64,000 nt of DNA, taken from positions 2,232,001-2,296,000 of the forward strand of contig NZ_AP024110.1 in assembly GCF_019703875.1 (NCBI RefSeq). Direction: 5' to 3'. Made by a program: the position numbers and the translations under genes. Below are positions 17,632 to 26,888 of this stretch, in pieces. A model generated the notes under the pieces. That model searched no databases. It was not told the DNA's origin and saw nothing but the letters and a program-made list of their open reading frames with translations. Each line of letters begins with the position of its first letter. Positions within the stretch are counted from its first letter, which is position 1. This stretch comes from Methyloradius palustris. Lineage in GTDB: Bacteria; Pseudomonadota; Gammaproteobacteria; Burkholderiales; Methylophilaceae.

Positions 17632-18447
17632 CTAGGTATTCAACTTGATTGCTGGTGCTGGCTCGAGAAACTGCACGAGCGTTTCAACAAACTGGTCAGC
17701 ATGCGACAAAAACGGCGCATGTGAAGCACCTGCAATCACGCGTAAACGTCCGAATGGCAAATGTTGCGCCATCCAGTGTGCTGCTTGCACGGGGGCTAGC
17801 GTGTCTTTGTCGCCATGAATCAGCAAGGTCGGCCTTCTGATGTTTTCCACTTCTGTGCGCAAATCATTATCGAGCAATATATTCAGGGCTTTTTGCAATG
17901 CGCTCATGGTTGGCACTGGCCGCTCTTCAAAACTGGCACGCAGCTGCTTGATGGTTGCTCTGGCATCTTCTGAACGCATGCATTGCAGGGTTAAGAATTT
18001 GAGCAAGGTGGCTTGATAATCGTTGCTCACATCATCGGCAAAATGACGAAATACTCGGCCATCAATACCATCTTGCCAATCTTCACTATTCACAAAGCGT
18101 GGTGTGGTAGAAACCAGCACCAATCGGCGCACCATATCGGGCTGCAACAATGCAATAGACATGGCAACCAGCCCGCCAAGCGACCAGCCACAGATATCAG
18201 CATTGGCAGGCAGCATTTCAGCCACTTTCTCCGCCACGGCCTGCAAATGATTAGGCTCAATAGGCGGACTAAAACCCATACCCGGCAAATCGATAATATG
18301 CAGATTGAAATGTGGCTCAAGCTTTTTGATGATGGGGTGCCACACTCCACCATGCATACCCCAGCCATGAATGAGCACCAGATTCTGCTTGTTATTGGTG
18401 GCTGCTTGATTCGCATCTGCTGGAAATTTTTCTACATACAGGCTCAT
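17632..18447 (-). CDS. bioH: Pimeloyl-ACP methyl ester carboxylesterase BioH
   Basis: Alpha/beta hydrolase of 271 residues that ends pimelate synthesis by cleaving the methyl ester. The oxyanion segment VLIHGWGMHGGVWHP, nucleophile elbow CGWSLGGLVA, the acid-bearing LIHGDKDTLAPV and the catalytic histidine in AGASHAPFLSH are all present. It overlaps bioF by four bases, so translation is probably coupled. Confidence 0.94.
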   Translation of the reverse strand: MSLYVEKFPADANQAATNNKQNLVLIHGWGMHGGVWHPIIKKLEPHFNLHIIDLPGMGFSPPIEPNHLQAVAEKVAEMLPANADICGWSLGGLVAMSIALLQPDMVRRLVLVSTTPRFVNSEDWQDGIDGRVFRHFADDVSNDYQATLLKFLTLQCMRSEDARATIKQLRASFEERPVPTMSALQKALNILLDNDLRTEVENIRRPTLLIHGDKDTLAPVQAAHWMAQHLPFGRLRVIAGASHAPFLSHADQFVETLVQFLEPAPAIKLNT

Positions 18448-19619
18448 GCTGGTAACTCCTTTTCAGCCTGGTGCAGGGCAGCAATCAGCTGCCTCACATC
18501 CTCTTCGCTGTGCGCAGCCGAAAGTGAAATCCTGAGCCTTGCCGTGTCTTTTGGCACGGTAGGCGGACGTATCGCTGGCACCAATAAACCCTTGGTGAGC
18601 AAATACTCACTTAACGCTAAAGCATCATGATTACTGCCCACCATGAGGGGCTGTATCGCTGTGATGGATGGTGCAAGTTGCCAGCGTTTTAATTGCAAAC
18701 CAGATTTCAACAAGCTAATTAAACGATGCAAATGGGCGCGTCTGCCATAATCCTGCTCAATCACTTTAAGCGAGGCCCGCAAGGTAGTAGCGATCGCAGG
18801 CGGGGTAGCCGAGGTGTATATGTAGGTGCGAGCATGTTGTACCAAATAATCAATCACTACCGCATCTGCCGCGACAAATGCGCCAAACACACCTGCAGCT
18901 TTGCCTAGCGTTGCCATGTAAATAATGCGTGGTGATTTGAGATCGAAATGCTCAAGTAGTCCAGCACCCTTTGCGCCCAGCACGCCGAATCCATGCGCAT
19001 CATCCAGCAACAGCAATGCGTCATATTTTTCGCATAGAGCAAGTAGTTCAGGCGCGGGGACAAGGTCACCATCCATACTGAATACTGCATCGGCTAATAT
19101 CATTTTGCGCGGCGCATGGCTGGTTTTTAGCATGCCTTCTAGCGCTGCCAAATCATTGTGCGGATAACGGTGTAACTCTGCACGGCTGAGTAAGGCTGCA
19201 TCATTGAGACAAGCATGGTTGAGCTTGTCGGCAAACACCGCATCACCGCGCCCCATCAGAGCAGTGACCACACCGATATTGGCCATATAGCCAGTAGAAA
19301 ACAACAAGGCTTTAGGCAAGCCAACAAACGCGGCAAGTGCAAGCTCAAGCGCTTCATGCTGAGCGTGATGGCCAGTGATGAGGTGTGACGCGCCGCTGCC
19401 GACACCAGCCTCCGCCGCACCTCGCTGCCATGCTTCAATCAAGTCTGGATGATTCGCCAGGCCAAGATAATCATTGCTGCAAAATGAAATAACGGCCTGG
19501 TCGTCACACTGAATATGCGCGGTTTGTGCGGTTTGCAACAGGCGACGACGGCGAGTTAGTCCAGCCGAAGCGCGTTCATCGAGTTCGGCCTGCAGGCTGG
19601 CAAATAGTTTATCTGACAC
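18444..19619 (-). CDS. bioF: 8-amino-7-oxononanoate synthase
   Basis: PLP-dependent condensation of pimeloyl-ACP (or -CoA) with alanine. The 391-residue protein shows the FCSNDYLGLANHPDL start motif, GSGASHLITGHHAQHEALE, LLLLDDAHGFGVLG and the PLP lysine in MATLGKAAGVFGAF, the canonical alpha-oxoamine synthase set. It follows bioB by 10 bases and overlaps bioH by four. Confidence 0.95.
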   Translation of the reverse strand: MSDKLFASLQAELDERASAGLTRRRRLLQTAQTAHIQCDDQAVISFCSNDYLGLANHPDLIEAWQRGAAEAGVGSGASHLITGHHAQHEALELALAAFVGLPKALLFSTGYMANIGVVTALMGRGDAVFADKLNHACLNDAALLSRAELHRYPHNDLAALEGMLKTSHAPRKMILADAVFSMDGDLVPAPELLALCEKYDALLLLDDAHGFGVLGAKGAGLLEHFDLKSPRIIYMATLGKAAGVFGAFVAADAVVIDYLVQHARTYIYTSATPPAIATTLRASLKVIEQDYGRRAHLHRLISLLKSGLQLKRWQLAPSITAIQPLMVGSNHDALALSEYLLTKGLLVPAIRPPTVPKDTARLRISLSAAHSEEDVRQLIAALHQAEKELPA

Positions 19620-19629
19620 TGGCGTGGAA

Positions 19630-20628
19630 TTAAGCGGGGTGTATGCCCAGTTTGGCGAACAATTTTTTATCAGTTTCAGCTTCTGGATTGCCAGTGGTCA
19701 GCAGCTTTTCACCGTAAAAAATCGAATTGGCGCCAGCAATAAAGCACAGCGCCTGTATGCCTTCGTGCATGCTCTGGCGACCCGCAGAAAGGCGGACATA
19801 GCTCTTAGGCATGGTGATTCGTGCCGCTGCAATGGTGCGCACGAACTCAAATAGCTCCAACTCTTCAGTGCCATGCAGCGGAGTGCCTTCAACTTGCGTC
19901 AACAGGTTGATCGGCACGCTTTCTGGTGGGCGCTCCATGTTAGCCAACTGCGCCAACAAACCTGCGCGCTGGTTACGAGATTCGCCCATGCCGATAATGC
20001 CGCCGCAGCAAACGTTGATGTCAGCATCGCGCACACGATCAAGCGTATCGAGACGATCTTGATAAGTGCGGGTGGTAATCACATCACCATAGAATTCAGG
20101 CGCGGTATCCAAGTTATGGTTGTAGTAATCAAGGCCAGCATCTTTCAGCTGTTCGGCTTGGCCATCTTTCAACATACCCAGAGTAGCGCATGTTTCCAGA
20201 CCCATCGCCTTTACTTCGGCAATCATCTTGAGCACTGGGTCAAGGTCGCGCTGTTTCGGGCCGCGCCATGCAGCGCCCATACAGAAGCGGCTAGCGCCAC
20301 TTTCTTTCGCGGCACGTGCTGCGGCAACCACATCCTCCAGCGCCATTAAATCTTCGTTCTCAACTTCCGTATGGTAGCGAGCGGCCTGCGGACAGTAACC
20401 GCAATCTTCGGAACAACCGCCAGTTTTGATAGAGAGCAAGGTGCTTACTTGCACAGCATTTGGGTCAAAGTTTTCGCGATGTACCGTTTGCGCGCGATGA
20501 ATCAAATCGCTGAATGGCAACTCAAACAAAGCAACAATCTCAGCCACGCTCCAACGTTGTTCTATTTCAGGTTTTTGCATCTGGTTGTTTTTAACTATCG
20601 CGCTGGTATCAATCACGGTTTCAAGCAT
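19630..20628 (-). CDS. bioB: Biotin synthase
   Basis: Radical-SAM enzyme inserting sulfur into dethiobiotin. The 332-residue protein has the CSEDCGYC cluster motif (CxxxCxxC) near residue 73, the CCGGIIGMGES segment and the conserved arginine region YVRLSAGR. First gene of the biotin run on this strand; AAGGA about six bases before the ATG is a good ribosome site. A small membrane protein gene ends 51 bases upstream on the same strand and may share the transcript. I could not recognise a BirA- or BioR-type operator. Confidence 0.96.
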   Translation of the reverse strand: MLETVIDTSAIVKNNQMQKPEIEQRWSVAEIVALFELPFSDLIHRAQTVHRENFDPNAVQVSTLLSIKTGGCSEDCGYCPQAARYHTEVENEDLMALEDVVAAARAAKESGASRFCMGAAWRGPKQRDLDPVLKMIAEVKAMGLETCATLGMLKDGQAEQLKDAGLDYYNHNLDTAPEFYGDVITTRTYQDRLDTLDRVRDADINVCCGGIIGMGESRNQRAGLLAQLANMERPPESVPINLLTQVEGTPLHGTEELELFEFVRTIAAARITMPKSYVRLSAGRQSMHEGIQALCFIAGANSIFYGEKLLTTGNPEAETDKKLFAKLGIHPA

Positions 20629-20679
20629 CGTTTTTCCTTGAGTATAGGTACTTTAAATTTGTTAGATATTTAAGGCGAA

Positions 20680-21066
20680 TTATTCAGTTTCTAATTGCAT
20701 TTCTTGCCATGGTTCACGCTCGGCTCTCATAATGTCGCGAATAGCTAAGGGAACTACTATTAGAATGCCTGCAATCCAAATAATAATTGCCAGACTCCAG
20801 TAGCCACCCGCCCATTTAGCCAATTGCGAACTAAAATTGTAAATAACAACGATAGTGCCTACTAAGCCATAAAAACGGTAGCCAGCAGGAATTAGATAAT
20901 CCCTAACTCTTTGATTGGGATGATTAGCAACAGCTGCATAAACAAAAATTGAAGCAGCTATCCATATAAAAATCAGAACAGGGATGACAACAGCAATACT
21001 GGAAAAAAACGCAAACGCCTGTGCAGAGCGCATTTGTTGTTTCGCAGAGATGATGCTTGTCGTCAT
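20680..21066 (-). CDS. Small membrane protein of unknown function
   Basis: 128 residues, unrecognised. Three hydrophobic segments are visible: about residues 17-47 (AFFSSIAVVIPVLIFIWIAA...), 66-82 (FYGLVGTIVVIYNF) and 92-112 (LAIIIWIAGILIVVPLAI). The C-terminus is acidic (RAEREPWQEMQLETE) and probably cytoplasmic. It lies just upstream of bioB on the same strand and is divergent from comF. Co-transcription with bioB is possible, but nothing in the sequence ties it to biotin. Base composition here is slightly more AT-rich than in the neighbours. Confidence 0.75.
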   Translation of the reverse strand: MTTSIISAKQQMRSAQAFAFFSSIAVVIPVLIFIWIAASIFVYAAVANHPNQRVRDYLIPAGYRFYGLVGTIVVIYNFSSQLAKWAGGYWSLAIIIWIAGILIVVPLAIRDIMRAEREPWQEMQLETE

Positions 21067-21131
21067 GCCACACCTAGCTTCGTATATGTGTATAAAGCTG
21101 GATTATACCTTGTCAACCAGAAAGGCCACAA

Positions 21132-21827
21132 TTGTTGGACAGATGGTTAAAATTTAATCAACTCATATTCCCACAAGCTTGTATGCTTTGCGCTACAAGT
21201 GATGGCGGCGAGTTAGCCATTTGCGGCGATTGTCTTGCAGATTTACCCCGACACATTACAGACCAATGCCCACAATGTGCCTTACCAGCCTATCAAAACC
21301 AGCTATGCGGCCATTGCATCGCCTCGCCACCTGCATTTGATGTCACACATGCCTTGTTTCGCTACGAATTCCCAGTTGATGCCATGTTGCAACGCTATAA
21401 GTATCAGCACCTGCTCAACATGGCGCAAACCTTTGCGCAGATGATTATTACCGATTTACCTAATGCCAATCTACCCGACCTCATCATACCCATGCCTTTG
21501 CATCCGCTGCGGCTGAAAGAACGCGGCTTTAACCAATCTCTCGAGATAGCTCGCATAGTCGGCAAATCACTCAATATAAAAGTAGATACGCAAGCATGCA
21601 GCCGTATCAAGTCTTCGCCGCCACAAGCCAGCCTGCCATTGAAAGAGCGCGTAAAGAATATGCAAGGCGCATTTACCTTCAACACGCAGCTAGATGGCCT
21701 CAATATTGCCCTGATCGACGATGTCATGACCACAGGCGCCAGCCTTAACTCGTTAGCGAAAACAGTCAAAAAAGCAGGAGCGATTAACGTAGAATGCTGG
21801 GTAGTTGCGCGCACCCTGCCAAGATGA
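21132..21827 (+). CDS. comF: ComF family phosphoribosyltransferase-like protein
   Basis: 231 residues with an N-terminal double zinc ribbon (CMLC...CGDC, then CPQC...CGHC) followed by a type I phosphoribosyltransferase fold: IIPMPLHPLRLKERGFNQS and the PRPP-loop-like LIDDVMTTGASL. ComF proteins take part in natural transformation in some species, but in proteobacteria they often sit alone and their substrate is not established. The start is a TTG at 21132; a second TTG follows directly. trmL follows after 21 bases. Confidence 0.88.
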   Translation: MLDRWLKFNQLIFPQACMLCATSDGGELAICGDCLADLPRHITDQCPQCALPAYQNQLCGHCIASPPAFDVTHALFRYEFPVDAMLQRYKYQHLLNMAQTFAQMIITDLPNANLPDLIIPMPLHPLRLKERGFNQSLEIARIVGKSLNIKVDTQACSRIKSSPPQASLPLKERVKNMQGAFTFNTQLDGLNIALIDDVMTTGASLNSLAKTVKKAGAINVECWVVARTLPR

Positions 21828-21848
21828 ATCTAAATTAAAAGCCTGAAC

Positions 21849-22313
21849 ATGTTCCACATCGTCCTTTTTGAACCAGAAATACCGCCCAACACAGGCAACA
21901 TCATCAGGCTATGTGCCAATACTGGCGCACAGTTGCATCTGGTTAAACCACTTGGATTTACGCTGGAAGACAAGCAACTCAAACGTGCAGGACTGGATTA
22001 CCACGAGTTTGCAACGCTGAAAGTCTATGAAAATTGGCTTGAATGCAAAGCCGCATTGGCTGGTAAGCGCTTATTCGCACTCACTACCAAAGGCAGCACG
22101 CGGCATACCAAGATTGCGTTTCAGCCAGACGATGTATTTGTATTTGGCCCAGAAACGCGAGGCCTGCCTGAAGAAATACGCAATGAATTTGCCCCTGAAT
22201 ATCGGCTACGCTTGCCGATGCTGCCTGACAGTCGTAGCCTGAACTTATCTAACTCCGCCGCTATATTGGTGTATGAAGCCTGGCGGCAGAATGGGTTTGC
22301 GGGTGGGAGTTGA
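21849..22313 (+). CDS. trmL: tRNA (cytidine/uridine34-2'-O)-methyltransferase TrmL
   Basis: SPOUT-class methyltransferase acting on the wobble base of certain tRNA-Leu isoacceptors. The 154-residue protein has NTGNIIRLCANTGAQLHLV at the N-terminus, FGPETRGLPEEI and the knot motif LPMLPDSRSLNLSNS at the C-terminus, and is the usual minimal length for the YibK type, without an extra RNA-binding domain. It converges with gpsA, which ends 27 bases away. Confidence 0.93.
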   Translation: MFHIVLFEPEIPPNTGNIIRLCANTGAQLHLVKPLGFTLEDKQLKRAGLDYHEFATLKVYENWLECKAALAGKRLFALTTKGSTRHTKIAFQPDDVFVFGPETRGLPEEIRNEFAPEYRLRLPMLPDSRSLNLSNSAAILVYEAWRQNGFAGGS

Positions 22314-22340
22314 GTAACTGCAATAAGTAGCGCTAAAGAA

Positions 22341-23330
22341 CTAAACAGTCTCTGATTTTTGCTCACGTCCGAGCAAGTCTTCAACCGCAGCCCTTGGTGA
22401 TTTTCCGTGTGAAAGCACTTGGTCTACCTCGTAGGTAAGCGGCATATCAACACCCATTTGCTTGGCACGGCGAATGACTTCACGTGTCGTGTTCACACCC
22501 TCTGCCACATGACCAAGATTTTTTAGAATATCTTGCAACGATTTACCCTTGGCGAGTTGCAGCCCAACTTCGCGATTACGCGAATATTGGCCTGTACAGG
22601 TCAAGATCAAATCACCCGCACCTGCCAAGCCCATGAATGTTTCCTTTTGACCACCAAGGCTTGCGCCAAAACGTGTCATCTCAGCCAAGCCACGTGTAAT
22701 GAGCGCTGCACGGGCGTTGTTACCAAACTCCATACCATCGCTAATACCAGAGGCAATCGCCATCACGTTTTTCAGTGCGCCGCCAACGGCCACACCAGCC
22801 ACATCGGTACTGGTATATACACGGAAATTGCCGCCGTGCATTATCGCGCCTGCTTGCGTGGCAAACCCTTCATCGTTGGCCGCTAACGTAATCGCGGTGG
22901 GTAGGCCACGCACTAATTCAGCGGCGAAGCTAGGGCCTGAAAGCGCACCCCAAGGATAATCTGCGCCTAACTCTTCAAGTGCGACTTCATGCGGCAATTT
23001 AGCGGTCTCTGGCTCCAGGCCTTTGCTGGCCCAGATGACAGGTAGCTGGCAACCAAGGTTTTTGATATCTTTGAGTATCTGGCGAAAGCCAGCAGTAGGA
23101 ACAACTGAAAGGATTAAATCAGAATGCGATAAAGCGGGTTTAAGATCGCTCTCAACCGCAAGATTATCATTGAACGGGAAGTCGCCCAGATACAGCGGAT
23201 TACAACGTGCTTTACGCATGCCAGAGACATGCTCGATATTGCGCGCCCACAGTGATACTTGATGACGCTGGCTGATTTGCATGGCCAGTGCAGTACCCCA
23301 GGCACCTGCGCCTAATACTGTGACTTTCAA
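22341..23330 (-). CDS. gpsA: Glycerol-3-phosphate dehydrogenase (NAD(P)+)
   Basis: Makes sn-glycerol-3-phosphate for phospholipid synthesis. The 329-residue protein has the Rossmann motif VTVLGAGAWGTALAMQ at the very N-terminus, the catalytic-lysine region GALKNVMAIASGISDG and GLAGAGDLILTCTG. The start is a TTG at 23328-23330 that directly follows the TGA of the upstream SH3 gene, pointing to coupled translation. Last gene of the rhodanese-grxC-secB-SH3-gpsA run. Confidence 0.95.
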   Translation of the reverse strand: MKVTVLGAGAWGTALAMQISQRHQVSLWARNIEHVSGMRKARCNPLYLGDFPFNDNLAVESDLKPALSHSDLILSVVPTAGFRQILKDIKNLGCQLPVIWASKGLEPETAKLPHEVALEELGADYPWGALSGPSFAAELVRGLPTAITLAANDEGFATQAGAIMHGGNFRVYTSTDVAGVAVGGALKNVMAIASGISDGMEFGNNARAALITRGLAEMTRFGASLGGQKETFMGLAGAGDLILTCTGQYSRNREVGLQLAKGKSLQDILKNLGHVAEGVNTTREVIRRAKQMGVDMPLTYEVDQVLSHGKSPRAAVEDLLGREQKSETV

Positions 23331-23783
23331 TCAGATACCCCAAACAGATGCGGCGAGCACGTAGCCGACAATGCCATCACGATGATGCACCTTGACCCAA
23401 CCATTGCTGGGTGGCTCCATCAAATCCAATGTGACGTCTTTTTCAAGTTTGCAGAGTATGGCTGCAGATGCATCGGCAGATTGCCTGATTTCAGCTTGAT
23501 CCACATTCACAAGTACGCTGCGCTTGGTGGTGAGTTGCTTCGCATCAATCCAATTCAGGCTACCTTGGCGATCCCGTATTTTGACCCAGTCACCCAGATC
23601 CACAATCACTTCGACCGGGTAACCCTGGCCAATCAGGAACAGTTTTTTACCCTGTGCCGATGGCACATCGTAAAGAATGGCCTTGGGAACTGAAACAGTG
23701 CGGTAATCAATCGCTGATGCGATGGCTGGCATCAGCGAGATAACTACTGCGACTGCAACAAAAAACCTTGGGCTTATCTGCAC
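23331..23783 (-). CDS. Exported bacterial SH3-domain protein
   Basis: 150 residues with a signal peptide (FFVAVAVVISLMPAIASA) and two SH3_3-like repeats: about residues 29-86 (VSVPKAILYDVPSAQGKKLFLI ... WVKIRDRQGSLNWI) and 90-150 (VLVNVDQAEIRQSADASAAIL ... GWVKVHHRDGIVGYV). Such domains typically bind cell-wall peptide or act as periplasmic adaptors; the exact role is unknown. It lies between secB (18-base gap) and gpsA (no gap). Confidence 0.85.
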   Translation of the reverse strand: MQISPRFFVAVAVVISLMPAIASAIDYRTVSVPKAILYDVPSAQGKKLFLIGQGYPVEVIVDLGDWVKIRDRQGSLNWIDAKQLTTKRSVLVNVDQAEIRQSADASAAILCKLEKDVTLDLMEPPSNGWVKVHHRDGIVGYVLAASVWGI

Positions 23784-23801
23784 GATTAACTTAAGGTTAA
23801 T

Positions 23802-24272
23802 TTAGTGTGTAGTAGCTTCAGGTTGCTGCTTTTGTTGCGCGTAAAGCGCTTCAAAATTGATTGGGTTGAGCAGCACAGGTGGGAAACCAGCACGTACCAC
23901 GATGTCTGAAACCGCTTCGCGAATGTATGGGAACAGGATATTTGGGCAAGTCACGCTCAAAATTACTTCCAGGTTTTCAGCAGGGATATTACGCACTTGG
24001 AAAATACCCGCTTGGGCAACTTCAACCAGGAATACGGTTTTGTCTTCAATTTTTGAAGTCACTGTAACTGTTGTCACTACTTGGTAAACGCCTTCATCAA
24101 TCTGCGTAGTCGCGTTTGAAAGCTCGATACCAACTTGTGGTGCTTCGCGCTGGATGAAAATCTGTGGCGCATGTGGAATTTCTAAAGACAAATCCTTGAT
24201 GTAGATTTTTTCGATGCCAAAACTAGGGGTTTGGTCTTGTGCTGCTTGTTGTGCTAAATCGTTCTCTGCCAT
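23802..24272 (-). CDS. secB: Protein-export chaperone SecB
   Basis: Cytoplasmic tetrameric chaperone that delivers unfolded preproteins to SecA. The 156-residue protein shows FGIEKIYIKDLSLEIPHAP, the VVTTVTVTSKIEDKTVFLVEV strand region and NILFPYIREAVSDIVVRAGFPPVLLNPINF, all typical. AGGAAGAG just before the ATG is a good ribosome site. The neighbourhood rhodanese-grxC-secB-gpsA is conserved with E. coli. Confidence 0.97.
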   Translation of the reverse strand: MAENDLAQQAAQDQTPSFGIEKIYIKDLSLEIPHAPQIFIQREAPQVGIELSNATTQIDEGVYQVVTTVTVTSKIEDKTVFLVEVAQAGIFQVRNIPAENLEVILSVTCPNILFPYIREAVSDIVVRAGFPPVLLNPINFEALYAQQKQQPEATTH

Positions 24273-24373
24273 GTCTCTTCCTAAAATCGCTCAACCTGGT
24301 GGTTTGAGCTGGGTTATTTTTGCTTTGGTTGGTGTAATTACTGGTTTTCTTTTGAGACCGACATTCTAACCGC

Positions 24374-24640
24374 TTATGGTATGTTTTTAAACAACAAAGG
24401 CTCTAATCCACCAGCTAAATCAAGCGCACGCAAATCATCAAAGCCGCCGATGTGTTGATCATCAATATAAATCTGCGGCACGGTACGACGACCTGTTTTT
24501 TCCATCATCTCAATGCGCAAGGCGGGCTCGAGATCCACACGGATTTTATCGATCTCTTTTACGCCCTTATTCGTCAATAGGCGTTCGGCATTATTGCAGT
24601 ATGGGCAGTAGGCCGTTGTGTACATTTTAACGTGCGCCAT
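24374..24640 (-). CDS. grxC: Glutaredoxin 3
   Basis: Glutathione-dependent disulfide reductase of 88 residues. The active site is TAYCPYCNNAERLL near residue 11, followed by the cis-proline motif TVPQIYIDDQHIGGFDDL. The open frame extends 13 codons upstream, but that part lies inside the rhodanese gene, so the start is set at the ATG (24638-24640), two bases after the rhodanese stop and preceded by AAAGAG. Confidence 0.95.
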   Translation of the reverse strand: MAHVKMYTTAYCPYCNNAERLLTNKGVKEIDKIRVDLEPALRIEMMEKTGRRTVPQIYIDDQHIGGFDDLRALDLAGGLEPLLFKNIP

Positions 24641-24642
24641 GA

Positions 24643-25065
24643 TTAGCTCTTTACGATAGGCAACTTTGCTTGCAACCATGTATTAAGACCGCCTTTAAGG
24701 TTATGCACCTGGGTGAAAGCGCCTTTACTGAGCACGTCACAAGCTTTGGCTGAACGCACGCCACCCTGACAATGCACCAGGATTGGCTTGCTTTTATATT
24801 TTGCCAGCTCTTTTAAACGGTCTGGCAATTGCACTAGCGGAATATGCTTTGCATCTGGAATATGGCCTGCCGCAAATTCAGCATCGTCACGCACATCTAG
24901 TACCAAGGCATTTTGGCGATTGATTAGCAATACTGCATCTACCGGGTTGAGGTTACTGCTACCGCCGCCAGCAAGGGCTGACTTAACATAAGGCCAGAGC
25001 AACAAACCAGCTGAACCAACGGCCAAACCAAACCAGATAATATTATGTTTCAGAAATTCCAGTTC
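24643..25065 (-). CDS. Membrane-anchored rhodanese-like protein (YibN type)
   Basis: A single N-terminal transmembrane helix (IIWFGLAVGSAGLLLWPYV) is followed by one rhodanese domain with the active-site loop VHCQGGVRS. The frame can start at a GTG at 25111-25113, but the GTG at 25063-25065 (giving VELEFLKHN...) has GAAAGG nine bases upstream, so I prefer it (140 residues). It corresponds to E. coli yibN, next to grxC-secB. Sulfur-transfer or redox roles are proposed for the family; the physiological substrate is unknown. Confidence 0.85.
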   Translation of the reverse strand, partial: ELEFLKHNIIWFGLAVGSAGLLLWPYVKSALAGGGSSNLNPVDAVLLINRQNALVLDVRDDAEFAAGHIPDAKHIPLVQLPDRLKELAKYKSKPILVHCQGGVRSAKACDVLSKGAFTQVHNLKGGLNTWLQAKLPIVKS

Positions 25066-25322
25066 CACAGATGAAAGCCTTTCAATGAGGTGAGTAGCGT
25101 GTGTTTGAGACACGCCAGCGAATACAAGATTCTGCGTGCGCGGCCAATTATTCGCAAGCTGTGTTTCTATAAGGTGAAAGATGGATGCTTTCGCGACAGA
25201 TTCAATAGCGTTCCATGCTGAAATTACGCATGGTTGATGTAAATACTTCTAAAATATTTCGTATAAGTTGTTCAATCGCTTTAAAATTAGCCATTAACCG
25301 CATTACTCTGGAATAAATACCT

Positions 25323-26888
25323 ATGAACGTCACGCCCGTGATCCTGCTGATTCTCGATGGTTTTGGATATCGCGAAGAAACCACCGATAACGCCATTGCC
25401 CAGGCCAAGATGCCTAACTGGAATAGGTTGTGGAAACAATATCCGCACACCACGATTAACGCCTCTGAGAACTTTGTCGGCTTGCCGCATGGGCAAATGG
25501 GCAACTCTGAAGTCGGTCATTTGAACATGGGCGCGGGGCGTGTGGTTTTCCAGGATTTTGAGCGTATCAACAATGCCATCGCTACTGGCGATTTTTACCA
25601 AAACCCAACTTTGCTTAAAGCGGTTAACACGGCAAAAAATGCGGATAAAGCCCTGCATATTTTTGGTCTACTGTCTGATGGTGGCGTGCATAGCCATCAG
25701 GAACACATTTATGCCATGGTCAAAACGGCAGCAATGGCGGGCCTAAGCAAGATTTATATCCATGCGTTTCTGGATGGCCGCGATACGCCACCAATCAGCG
25801 CTGGGCCATATATCGAGAAGCTCGAAGCAGCATGTGCAGATATTGGCGCGGGCAAAATCGTGAGCGTGACTGGCCGCTATTACGCGATGGACCGTGACAA
25901 ACGCTGGGAGCGTGTTGCTCCTGCTTATAAAGTGATCACCGAAGGTATAGGCGAATTTACTGCGCCAACTGCACAATCAGCGCTTGAAGCAGCTTATGCG
26001 CGTGGCGAGAACGATGAGTTCGTCAAAGCCACAGCGATTGTCAAACCAGGCGAAACCCCAACGCATGTTGAAGATGGCGACGTCATCATATTCATGAATT
26101 TCCGCTCTGACCGTGCACGCCAACTAACGCAAGTGTTTCTCGATGATAGCTTCGATGGTTTTGCGCGCACTGTACGCCCAAAACTAGGCGGCTATTACAC
26201 GCTGACTACCTATGACAAAAACGACATCAAATCCAAAGCTGTATTTGGCCCGGCGACTTTAAGTAATAGCCTGGGCGAGTATTTATCAAACCAAGGTTTG
26301 ACGCAATTACGCATTGCCGAAACCGAAAAATACCCACACGTCACATTCTTCTTTAACGGTGGCGAAGAGCAAGTATTCGCAGGTGAAGACCGCATCATGG
26401 TGCCGTCACCGAAAGTGGCGACATACGATTTAAAACCTGAAATGAGCGCTTTTGAAGTCACCGATAAACTTGAAGAAGCGATTCTCAGCAAAAAATATGA
26501 TGCAATCATCTGCAACTATGCCAACTGCGATATGGTGGGCCACAGCGGCAACCTGCAAGCGGCCATCAAGGCCGTTGAGGCAATTGATATTTGCATTGGT
26601 CGCGTAGTCGCCGCCATGCAAAAAATAGGTGGTGAAGTCATCATCACCGCTGACCACGGCAATGTGGAGTTGATGCAGGACGTAGCAAATAACCAGCCGC
26701 ATACGCAACACACTACCAACGTAGTGCCTTTGCTATACATAGGCCGCCCAGCCAACATGGCGAGCACTGGCGCACTTTCGGATATTTCACCTACATTGCT
26801 CAAGCTTATGGGTTTGGCACAACCAGCTGAAATGACGGGGCACGCATTGGTCACATTTACGGCAACTGCTGGCAGCGCGCATGTCTGA
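25323..26888 (+). CDS. gpmI: 2,3-bisphosphoglycerate-independent phosphoglycerate mutase
   Basis: Manganese-dependent interconversion of 3- and 2-phosphoglycerate. The 521-residue protein has LLILDGFGYRE (metal-binding Asp), the phospho-serine motif GNSEVGHLNMGAGR, DGRDTPP, FMNFRSDRARQL and the metal-binding ADHGNVELM. It is the first gene of a pair: the last eight bases overlap the start of the envC-like gene. Divergent from the rhodanese gene across about 250 bases. Confidence 0.97.
   Translation: MNVTPVILLILDGFGYREETTDNAIAQAKMPNWNRLWKQYPHTTINASENFVGLPHGQMGNSEVGHLNMGAGRVVFQDFERINNAIATGDFYQNPTLLKAVNTAKNADKALHIFGLLSDGGVHSHQEHIYAMVKTAAMAGLSKIYIHAFLDGRDTPPISAGPYIEKLEAACADIGAGKIVSVTGRYYAMDRDKRWERVAPAYKVITEGIGEFTAPTAQSALEAAYARGENDEFVKATAIVKPGETPTHVEDGDVIIFMNFRSDRARQLTQVFLDDSFDGFARTVRPKLGGYYTLTTYDKNDIKSKAVFGPATLSNSLGEYLSNQGLTQLRIAETEKYPHVTFFFNGGEEQVFAGEDRIMVPSPKVATYDLKPEMSAFEVTDKLEEAILSKKYDAIICNYANCDMVGHSGNLQAAIKAVEAIDICIGRVVAAMQKIGGEVIITADHGNVELMQDVANNQPHTQHTTNVVPLLYIGRPANMASTGALSDISPTLLKLMGLAQPAEMTGHALVTFTATAGSAHV

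Noticed and set aside
18013..18630. 205-codon open frame antisense to bioH/bioF
   Set aside because: It crosses two real overlapping genes, with His/Gln/Arg composition typical of antisense shadows.
19873..20349. 158-codon open frame antisense to bioB
   Set aside because: It lies entirely within bioB, whose radical-SAM motifs are certain.
25202..25504. Open frame antisense to the start of gpmI reaching into the intergenic region
   Set aside because: No coding features beyond the overlap; the gpmI N-terminus is unambiguous.
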